Made by a program: the position numbers and the translations under genes. The notes beneath the pieces were generated by a model. The model made no database searches and was not told the origin of the DNA. It saw only the letters and a list, made by a program, of their open reading frames with translations. Below are positions 10,601-17,200 of a stretch of 26,146 bases of DNA, piece after piece (within the stretch, counting starts at the first letter, position 1; every line of letters begins with the position of its first letter). The DNA lies in assembly GCA_033557675.1 (NCBI GenBank), contig JAWQRM010000226.1, positions 1 to 26,146 of the forward strand, given 5' to 3'. The DNA comes from Coptodactyla brooksi. Its lineage: Eukaryota > Arthropoda > Insecta > Coleoptera > Scarabaeidae.

Positions 10601-13055
10601 GGAGGTCCCGCTTGCGAGTTTGCTTCTTTCCGGAAGTTGCCTTTTCTTCTTTACTTCGTCGAGTTGTTTTAATTTTCTATTTAACTCCTCTTTGGTAGTC
10701 AAAGATGCCAAGCTACCCAAACAGATCGTAGTGGAGCTTTTCCTCGTAGTTCTGTCGGTGCCGTGTTGAGCTTTCTTCGTTTTCTTCTCTTCTTCCCTCT
10801 GCTTCAACGTTTCCGCCTGCTTAAAGCGGTCTATGTAGGATTTCGACCCTTTCAGAGTTTTCTGGGTCACCTCTCGGTATTTCGAGGGATCGGTCTTCGG
10901 CGTGACGGCGCTCTTCATCGAATGGATCGAACTTCTGTGGCGCTTTACGATCGTCGGAGGGTACTCGTCCGTTTTCAAGCTTTCGATGTTATCGCTGGTC
11001 GACTTGCAACTTAACACGGTTCTCATTAAGTAAGATCTCGAAGAGGGCGTCGATCTTATCATCTCCTTAGACCGGTCCGAGCTTTTCGACGTTTCGCAGT
11101 GGTTCTTGCGTTTCTGCTTCTGCTGCCCCTCGCTGCTCCTCGACCTGATTCTCATCCCCGACCCCGCCTTACTCCTGTCCGTGTCGGTGTACTTATTGTT
11201 CGTATCGGGCTTGGCCTGATTGTCAACGTTCGCCTTGTTCCCCACCTGACGGTGCTCGCTCGTCCCCACCTCCGCGTCCCTCAGCGAGTGCTGCCCGCAG
11301 GCGCTGCCGGCCCTCGAGACCGTCGCGATCACGTGCTGCGACGGCTTGTTGCCGAAGTTGATGACCAGCTTCTTGAACGCCCTGTACTTGTCGTCCCCGC
11401 ACTTCTTTCCGATGTCCGCCGCCTTCAGAACCTCTTTGACTTCCGCCAGGCGCGTAGCCGTGGTCGTCTTCGAGGGAGTTCGCCTGTTGCCGTCGGCCGA
11501 GCTTACTTTTCGTTCCACCGCGACGTTGTGGTGCCTCTTCGGCGACGCCGTCAAACCGTAGCTGACGAAGCTCGGATACCGTTGGGTGTCGCACACGTTG
11601 ACCGCCACGTCGCTCCCGTAAGCTGAAATATGCGAATCATACGTTTAGATGTAGGCAACTTGGAAAGTTTTATGACAGGTATCGGTACTGCTCAGGAGAA
11701 GTCCGTAAGGAGACGGACTTCCCTGCGCGTGCGCAAGTGAAAACCTGTTTTGTCCTTGAAATGTTCGAAAAATATCACCGTGGAATGTTTGTTCGGTGGA
11801 AAGTAACAGTCTGATAAGTGAGTAATAGGGTAGTTAGTTTTAGGTCAATTTGTCAGCTCTGGGACACGGCGCAGCCAACTTCACACCACGGGTGATTTGA
11901 ACTGGTCGTTTGAGCAATTCGTCAAGCCTGATAAACTGCTCAAACGGTCCGATGAACTGCTCAAACAGCCTGATGAACTGCTCAAACGGTCCGATGAACT
12001 GCTCAAACAGCCTGATGCACTGCTCAAACAGCCTGATGAACTGCTCCAATGGCCAGTTCAAATCACTCGGGATGTGAAGTGCTCAACAGAAATTTGTCAA
12101 CAGAAATTGTGTATTACTTTGTATTACTTTTATATATTGTCGATGATGATATCGATACGATGCTTGACGACAACCAGCGGTGTACGACTGGCTGCCGCAA
12201 CTAGCGGTTTATCGTGATATTCGACGCGAGGTATAAGAAGATGTAGAGGGCTTGAAACGGGGTGAGTTAAAAGGACGTGCCTATGTTAGCGTTCGTTTTG
12301 AAGGTCGTCGTCGTTGTACTCGAGACGTCCGGGCTCTCGGATTCATCGTCCGGGACCGGCTTGATCTTCCCGAAGAATTGAAAGTTTTGCTTCAGGCTCG
12401 ACTTGTTCTCCTTGAGGAAGTTATACCACTCGACGAAAATGGGGTACATGTCCTCCGACATGCACAGGGTGCCGCTGTTGCTTATATAACACCTCTGTTT
12501 GGCGTCGGCGCACTCGACCGAATCGCTGGTCGAAGCGCACCTGGTCGAGACGACCATCTCGTCCGTGCTGTCCGACGATCTGTAGTTGTTGCTGAACAGC
12601 AGCATCGTGTCCGGCTTGTCCATGAGGAATGCGCGGTCCTGTTCCCTACGCGGGATCTTCGACCTCGAGCGTGAATTCCGGTTGTTGTGTTCCAACTTAT
12701 CGCCAGTCGTAGTCGTATCCTTCCCGTCTTCGTTGTCGACCGGGTAGGCCTTGATCGGGAATAGAAACGGCTTGGCCCGCGTCGGCTTGAAAAACATCCC
12801 GGATGTGAACGGTGTCAATACGGATTTCCCTTTCGATTTTCTCCTCGATCGTCGCCATCTCTAAGTTAAGGGGGGAGAGGATATCGAGAATACAACAAAC
12901 AAACAAAATTGCGCGGTACGCACCAGGGGCAATCTGTAGCGCAGGCAGCTGTTTGCGGTTTTCCTGGCGTGTCCCTGTGTCTTCCATTTGCTCTTCTTTC
13001 GTTTCTTTCTCTTTTTTGCGTTTGTGCTAAATTTTATGGAAAAACCGTACATCAT
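757..13055 (-). CDS. Gene A: giant low-complexity protein, whole spliced CDS span
   Basis: Six coding exons (13055-12924, 12860-12320, 11622-9088, 8773-8202, 6649-4916, 4647-757) join in phase to 9405 nt, about 3134 residues. The protein is Lys/Glu/Ser/Pro-rich with basic clusters, coiled-coil-like stretches, acidic runs and a few Cys motifs (C168-x8-C177, C1520-E-C1522). I see no signal peptide, membrane segment or catalytic motif. The gene runs head to head with gene B and resembles it in first exon, Cys-Trp motif, intron phases and a WKR/Pro block, so I infer a duplicated pair. The least certain join is exon 3 to exon 4, where the donor GA|GTACAA is weak; if it is not used, translation stops at 12267. 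The function is unrecognised. Confidence 0.65.
4771..4860 (+). repeat. LTR-like dispersed repeat, copy 1 (truncated)
   Basis: These 90 nt match 6897-6986 at 84 of 90 positions, and all six differences are transitions. The unit contains an inverted repeat, AGGTGCTGAG (4813-4822) against CTCAGTCACCT (4830-4840), and a TATATGAG box (4851-4858). It lies in the gene A intron 4915-4648, antisense to the gene. Similarity stops at about 4860, close to the exon boundary. Confidence 0.65.
4916..6649 (-). CDS. Gene A coding exon 5 (residues 1261-1838)
   Basis: The acceptor CTTTCTAACAG lies just before TTG at 6649, and the donor is AACAAG|GTTTGT at 4916; both are phase 0. The codon at 6649 is TTG (Leu) inside the protein, not a start. 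Upstream joining reads KVKPDSSV then LKMYLPDKETC. The exon contains an ordered-looking N-terminal segment (about 1261-1345: CIEELGW, FEQILAALAKDNYEVGISPE), then a run of Lys/Arg (KKKRRKKKKR), tandem EEEPMKI repeats, and the compact VDCECGDFKVTLKAAGKKEF block (C1520, C1522). After this come KSTQT (1569-1573), Thr/Ser/Pro repeats with TPPRKKGSPWKRS, and a Lys/Glu coiled-coil containing ECCLKNLL. No named domain is assigned. Confidence 0.8.
6696..6780. repeat. Intron-end repeat, copy 1
   Basis: This shares AAGTTTTA-GACAGGT and TCCTGCGC-CGTGC-AA-TGAA blocks, in the same order and spacing, with 11659-11752. It sits 46 nt upstream (in gene A sense) of the acceptor at 6650. The other copy has almost the same relation to its own acceptor at 11623. 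It could be a mobile-element remnant or a duplicated intron end. Confidence 0.5.
6897..7133 (+). mobile_element. LTR-like element fragment, copy 2
   Basis: The first 90 nt (6897-6986) duplicate 4771-4860. They are followed by a TATATAAG box (6977-6984) and, about 120 nt later, AATAAA (7102-7107) then GTGCCGCG. A promoter-like box followed by a poly(A) signal at this spacing is the layout of a retrotransposon LTR. The 3' boundary near 7133 is a guess, since no coding remnant of a retroelement was seen beside it. The element is in the 1552-nt gene A intron, antisense to the gene. Confidence 0.4.
7140..8201. other. Rest of the large gene A intron
   Basis: This is part of intron 8201-6650, bounded by the strong donor TCTGTG|GTAAGT at 8202/8201. 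It contains a 181-codon minus-strand open frame (7706-7161) with a hydrophobic central stretch. I could not link that frame to a splice structure or a family, so I do not call it a gene. No other structure is evident. Confidence 0.55.
8202..8773 (-). CDS. Gene A coding exon 4 (residues 1070-1260)
   Basis: I chose the acceptor CCTTCCAG|AG at 8774/8773 (phase 1), preceded by a pyrimidine-rich tract; the donor TCTGTG|GTAAGT ends the exon at 8202 in phase 0. The 190 complete codons form the least low-complexity part of gene A: LAAAFKEVKTKL, then IWQQKFDKGIYTMPSETYF, VDFTPDPPFLPYAPFQTTVQ, MYPNTHIYADRLFLAYKRH and LDWKRRLKPPGVPPLL. The VKT start resembles gene B exon 4, and the IY...WKRR-LKPP block resembles IY...WKRLRRPSVP in gene B exon 7. 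This is probably a folded module. An alternative acceptor at 8836 (phase 2) pairs with a donor at 9066/9065. Confidence 0.75.
8862..8877. repeat. Perfect 16-bp palindrome
   Basis: GATGCGTTAACGCATC equals its own reverse complement. It lies in the gene A intron 9087-8774, immediately outside the miniature element at 8887-8989. It may be an insertion-site feature or chance. Confidence 0.6.
8887..8989. mobile_element. Miniature inverted-repeat element (MITE-like)
   Basis: The left end 8887-8912 begins GGTTCTGGACCATCCC. The right end 8964-8989 is its reverse complement at 24 of 26 positions. At 103 bp with no open frame, it has the form of a non-autonomous DNA transposon. Related pieces occur at 16154-16170 (left end) and 24436-24460 (right inner part), so it belongs to a dispersed family. 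A CGG on both flanks might be a target duplication, but that is weak. The element sits inside a 314-nt gene A intron. Confidence 0.7.
9088..11622 (-). CDS. Gene A coding exon 3 (residues 225-1070)
   Basis: The acceptor CATATTTCAG|CT at 11623/11622 gives phase 1. The favoured donor is GTAA|GTACGT, ending at 9088 in phase 1. Overlapping donors at 9092/9091 (GTAAGT, phase 0) and 9066/9065 (GTGGGT, phase 2) exist. The first codons read YGSDVAVNVCDTQRYPSFVS. The body is a very polar Lys/Arg/Glu/Ser protein: RSTPSSRSYLMRTVL, IDRFKQAETLKQREEEKKTK, a predicted long charged helix (ELNRKLKQLDEVKKKRQLPE, then YEERARVAKELREKLKKEER), and a Lys-rich linker. After these comes an ordered-looking helix, EYIFQQIEKDWGYWERLLLL. 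An SSQTE peptide occurs near 9446-9454. No family was recognised. Confidence 0.75.
11659..11752. repeat. Intron-end repeat, copy 2, with hairpin
   Basis: This is the counterpart of 6696-6780, 36 nt from the gene A exon 3 acceptor. It also contains a perfect hairpin: GAAGTCCGT (11698-11706) and ACGGACTTC (11713-11721) around a 6-nt loop. The hairpin lies in the middle part, where the two copies diverge most. Confidence 0.5.
11892..12066. mobile_element. Inverted-repeat element with internal 21-bp minisatellite
   Basis: GTGATTTGAACTGG (11892-11905) and its exact reverse complement (12053-12066) bound the element. With a few mismatches the pairing extends to about 33 bp, into the array. Inside, a 21-bp unit starting CTGCTCAAAC repeats at 11936, 11957, 11978, 11999, 12020 and 12041, with a degenerate unit before it. 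Because 21 is a multiple of 3 and the units lack stops, long open frames appear on both strands; these are by-products of the repeat. The element lies in the 697-nt gene A intron 12319-11623. Confidence 0.75.
12320..12860 (-). CDS. Gene A coding exon 2 (residues 45-224)
   Basis: The acceptor CTTAACTTAG|AGATGG at 12861/12860 follows a C-rich tract. It accepts phase 0 from exon 1, giving RYRLPL then RWRRSRRKSKGKS. The reading frame contains the motif C168-x8-C177 followed after 11 residues by W189 (CYISNSGTLC and FVEWYNF). This matches CYTSTSDTC and FHEWLEF in gene B exon 2. The donor is uncertain: the only phase-1 candidate near the end is TCGA|GTACAA at 12320/12319. The frame stays open to a TAA at 12267, so a short product of about 240 residues ending GTSF is the alternative. 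Confidence 0.65.
12924..13055 (-). CDS. Gene A coding exon 1 (residues 1-44)
   Basis: ATG at 13055 (reading MMYGFSIKF) follows an acceptor-like CCTTTCCGCAG|GT at 13058/13057. The exon ends at CTG|GTGCGT (12924/12923), phase 0, before a 63-nt intron. It encodes 44 residues with a dense basic cluster (KKRKKRKKSKW) that could act as a nuclear or nucleic-acid-binding signal. It resembles gene B exon 1, also tiny, starting MYG, with an RRRRK cluster and phase-0 end. This similarity is my main reason for accepting it. Confidence 0.6.
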
Positions 13056-13057
13056 AC

Positions 13058-13113
13058 CTGCGGAAAGGAGAAACGGCGTGAGGCGATCCGCAAATATTCC
13101 ACGTGTTACTTAC
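13058..13113 (-). other. Possible 5' UTR intron of gene A
   Basis: The minus strand has a good donor, GATGAT|GTAAGT (13114/13113), and a good acceptor, CCTTTCCGCAG (13058), 56 nt apart, typical for this locus. The sequence before the donor contains short ATG frames that do not join in frame to the exon 1 ATG. It would therefore be untranslated leader with upstream ORFs. The transcript start is not determined. Confidence 0.35.
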
Positions 13114-13114
13114 A

Positions 13115-14073
13115 TCATCTGGTGCTGATGATACCATCCATAATGTGAAATGTTAAGCTCAATCTTCGTCGTACGCTTAACGTTAGTACAACATAATTTT
13201 GAATTTTACATCGAATTTTTTGTTCGAACGTCGTTTGACAGGAATTTTGACAAATCGAGTCCGCAGCCCGCAACTGAAACAAGCCCACTTTGAACCTCGC
13301 TTGTTTTCAAATGGAACCGTTACTTTAGATGTCGTTTTGTCATTTTAAGGAGACGATTTACCCCTAACAATTTCGTTATGAAATTTTTTTCTTTGTGGTG
13401 TATGTGGACTGTTAGAGGAAACACGACAATCCCAGCTTAATTCGACTACATGTATTATTCACATGCAACCATCGTATTTGAATAATATATGTTGTCGTTT
13501 CCTTTGAAGAAGGTCTTTCATTGTTCCAACTTCGGCGTTTCGTATACTGTCGCGGATTTAAGGTGGACTCTATGTATAGAACTCTCCAGAACATATTACA
13601 TGGCACCCTTTGGATATGCCTTATTAGGACTCGCCCCGTCTCCACTGATAGCGGGCTGGAGTATTTTGAGGAGTCCAGGAGTTATAATTGGAATGTAATG
13701 TTCACTCAGCATTACAGTACCTATTCGAAGATAACATCCTTTTAGTAGTAGACTAGACTTCCCAAACGGCTCTAGTTCGGAATTCTTTCCGTGTAATCAA
13801 CATCGGGGTTAGCGGACATTTTTTCGTTAATTTTTTTAAAAAATATGCTGTATCATCAGTCAATAAGTCATCTGAAATAAATAGCGGCGTGCCGCGATCA
13901 CTTTTGACAGCTTGCAGTTTTTTTGACAGATTCTCCTCGACCCGTCCAGCTTTTCAACACGCGCCAAATTGTATACAATGCACTAGATCCCCGATTTTCA
14001 GGACAACGCATTCCCGAAAATTCTCGAGTTCACTATGGACAGCGACGGAGGAAACTGGACATAACGGAAAGAG
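13115..14073. promoter_or_regulatory. Shared divergent 5' region of genes A and B
   Basis: About 960 bp separate the proposed gene A leader from the gene B start codon, so both promoters should lie here. I see no clear TATA-box/initiator pair that I would defend. The region contains an inverted repeat (13416-13503), A/T-rich runs, and a 69-codon plus-strand frame (13489-13698) of doubtful status. Co-regulation of the two genes is an inference from the layout. Confidence 0.45.
13416..13503. repeat. Nested inverted repeat in the divergent promoter region
   Basis: AGGAAACACGACAA (13416-13429) pairs with TTGTCGTTTCCT (13492-13503), apart from a 2-nt bulge. Directly inside, ACATGTATTATTCA pairs with TGAATAATATATGT at 13 of 14 positions. 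The right arms are adjoining while the left arms are 18 nt apart. It could be a small foldback transposon or a cruciform-forming regulatory site. Confidence 0.5.
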
Positions 14074-14217
14074 ATGTATGGCAACCCCGTTCGCGCACCG
14101 CATGCGAACTTTAAGAGGAGGAGACGAAAATTTCCAGTGACGTTTCGACCTGTAAGGCCGTCCTCCGTCAAATTTCGTATACCGAACCTGTTCTGCAGTT
14201 GCTTTCGGAAAAATAAG
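14074..14217 (+). CDS. Gene B coding exon 1 (residues 1-48)
   Basis: ATG at 14074 (context GAAAGAG) follows an in-frame TAA, so it is the likely initiator. The 48 codons start MYGNPVRAPHANFKRRRRKF and end NLFCSCFRKNK at the strong donor AATAAG|GTAAGA, phase 0. The RRRRK cluster and the CSC flanked by basic and aromatic residues suggest nucleic-acid or membrane contact; neither is proven. The exon parallels gene A exon 1. Confidence 0.7.
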
Positions 14218-17200
14218 GTAAGAGGGGAGGGCGAGGTGTCCGTTCGCTTTAAGAAACGCTCGTGTTTTAGCCTTCAAATTCACCTGACGGACCCACGCAC
14301 CCCGACGCTGAACACGCAGACCGCAGCAATGCCGATATCTCGCCATTGCTAAGAGAAATAACAGCAAAATTTTTCGAGAAGGAATTCTCTAGATACTTGG
14401 AGAATAATGACATCAAAAAAACCGACTGTCAGAATGTGGAGCAGTGCGTGAGCACTGCAACTTTCTTGAGCACAAGCTTCTTCCATCTATCAAGACCTGT
14501 TCAGTACGACACCTTCCCGGTCAGCGTTAATTATCCCATTAATTCACAATCGAACAAGCTAAGGAGAAATGACGGAAACAGCCAATATGCGAAACCTTGT
14601 CATCAATTGGATGTGTTTGAGAGCACATCGCTGGTGGATACCTCGACGCAAACCGATTATCTTGCGTCTGCGGTTATCGATAAAATAACCCAATACGTGG
14701 ATATGATGAGCACGCCTAGGACATTGTGTAATAAGGAAACGAATACGTCGAATGTGTCCAAGAAGTCCACGACCGTCTTGTTCGCGAACCAAAGCAAGAT
14801 GTTCGAGAGCACGGAAGACACCTCGGGCTTGAAAATTACCGACGAAGCGTTCTGCGGCAGGACTAAAAGGAAAAAGTCGGTCAGACTGAAAACCGAGACC
14901 AACACGTCGAAAAGAAACTGTTACACTAGCACCAGCGACACTTGCATCTACGCGGAAATCCAATCGAAATTTCACGAATGGTTAGAGTTCGTGCAGATGT
15001 CAAACAAGAAGAAGAAACGGATGCAGCAGATAATCAAATCGGACAGTACTTATTCGGGCACGTTAGCCAAGGGCTTTCCGACATCTTCCTCGGTCATGCT
15101 CGAGTCGTCGGTGCAACAGACGCTCTCTAAAAAATCACCCATAGATTCTTTACCGAAATCCGACCCAATTGAAATCGACGCATCCACATTGATGGAAATG
15201 CAAACGCAGACGACTTTGCCCTTGGACCAGGCTCTAAAGAAACTCTCGAAGAAACAGTCTCCCCTGTACAGGTTAAGAGTTAAGGCATCTCCGAAATCGA
15301 AGAAATCGGACAAAAAGCGACCGGACAGAGTTTGTAACGCCAGAGAGAGAAAGGAGGCTTTGTCTAAAGTGGCCGAGTTCCTGGCAGCCGATCATCCGAT
15401 CCTGACGGACGACGTCCAGAAATCCCTGAACAAACTGGCCGCCTACAGAAACGACCTGCATCAGCAGCAGCGCTACCCGACGTTCATCGGAGTGGACATC
15501 AAGAAGAAACCAGCGGACGCGACTATTAAAAAAAAGAGGATCCCGAAAATAATCATCGGCAAGAAAAAGGTCGTTACCGAAGACATCGCGAGTATAAAGG
15601 AGGCCAAAGCTGACGTACCACCGACTCACTTGGGCGACATCCGAAACGTCGACGCAGAAATCGATAAGATAACCACGAAGATGCAGGAGTACCTCGACAT
15701 CCTCCTATTGGACCTGGGAAGCCAGAAAAGCTCGAGCGAATTGGCCGAGGGGGACGCCATCCAGGGACGGCAGAAGTCCTCCACGTCCTGCATCGATCCG
15801 GAACCGCCCAACTTGGAACTCCAGCCGTTCGACGAGACGTACCTGGAGAACGCGTGCAGGACGTCCGCCCCCGTCTCCATAGTACCGCTGTTGCACCAGT
15901 TTCAAATGAAGGACCTCAAGGAGCTCAGAAGAACCTGCAAGGCGTTCGAGGACCAACAGCAGGAGAGGGTCTCCGAAAAGCCGGAGGAGAAGAGGGAGTT
16001 CAAGTTCGGGAACATTTTCAAGAAGAGGACGATTACCCACGAGGATTTACATGATGCGGCGCGAGCGCCCCCAATAACTGGCTTATTGGCCGGTAAGTCT
16101 TTTCCAGTCTTTTCTCTTACCGGTCGACGTCGTTTTCAAGTAGTGAAGAACAGCCGGTTCTGGACCATCCTTCCCTACCATCTCGCTCGTCTCCACTCTT
16201 CCCATCCAGGCTTAAAGCCTGGAGCTTAATCTACTTTTGCTGCTTATATAGTTACATTGTTTAGCTAAGTGAGCACTATGTGATGGTCACGGTTAGAGTC
16301 ATATGTACTGTTCCATCACACTCCATTCAAAAGGCTTACGGGCCTGTATGGGTTAATGCCAAACGATTCTTTGTAACGGTTCGTTGTTGTATTCTTAATG
16401 CCGCTTGGTTTGTTGTTTGCGCGTCTTCGTGATCCACCGGCTGCCGATTATTTTTATCGTCGTTGAGCTTGAAGTTCTTGTAAACGTGTTGTACTCAGCA
16501 AGGTCGGCGTTTCTAGCCTTAAAGTCCTTTTCGGTTTGGCGCCCTGTAGCTGTTTTTCGTGCCAATTCTCGGTGTCGATAAGTTAGGTTCTGCATTTCAA
16601 GTTTGCGCTATGGCCTAGTAGATGGCGTTGTCGGTAATTTACTGTATTTTATGTCCATTAACTTCGGCGTAGTTTGAGTTGTTTAAGTGACTACCTTGAT
16701 ACATTTACTTAATATACTTGATACCTTGATACCTTTTGTCTATTCTTCCTTTTGAAGCCTTGTTGTCCTTTGAGGAATGTTTCGTTCTATTTGGGAATTA
16801 TCGTCCTTCAGTGCCGCGTCTTAGGTTGGTAATTTCCATTTCCTGTTTTTCATCTATTAAAGCCGTTTTCGTTTCATAGGAGGTTCTTGTTGATGAATTA
16901 CTTCTTCGGAGGGGTTTGTGCAATCTAGAATTTTTACGATGCCTGGAGAAAGGTTGGTCGTTAACACTTATGCCTCGAGTTCGGGACGTTTCGCTGCTGT
17001 TTTTGGGTTGGAATTTTGGCGACAAATCTGTAACAGAGGAAGAGGAGGGGTTGCGGGCCGGTGCCTGACAACACCCAGCCCTCACAGGGTGGTCTGGGTG
17101 TTGTCATAGTCCTGTGTTTGTGTTGCCGAATGATTCTAGACTTCGAGATAGATATTGATGCCAACCGGTATAGTCTTAAAGGTAATAAAGGATTCTGACT

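Noticed and set aside
11840..12217. Open frames on both strands reading repeated LLK and FEQF units.
   Set aside because: They are a consequence of a stop-free 21-bp tandem repeat inside an inverted-repeat element.
12697..12987. Minus-strand frame reading MATIEEKIEREIRIDTVHIR.
   Set aside because: It overlaps gene A exon 2 in another frame, would have to read through the 12923-12861 intron, and the competing frame carries the Cys-Trp motif shared with gene B.
13489..13698. 69-codon plus-strand frame ending with a hydrophobic stretch (APFGYALLGLAPSPLIAG).
   Set aside because: It is short, in the divergent promoter region, without a recognised homologue; kept only as a remark.
14346..16229. 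TTG and GTG codons as starts of the long frames (for example at 14346, 18584, 23441, 6649).
   Set aside because: These are internal codons of spliced exons; splice acceptors with matching phase lie upstream or at that point.
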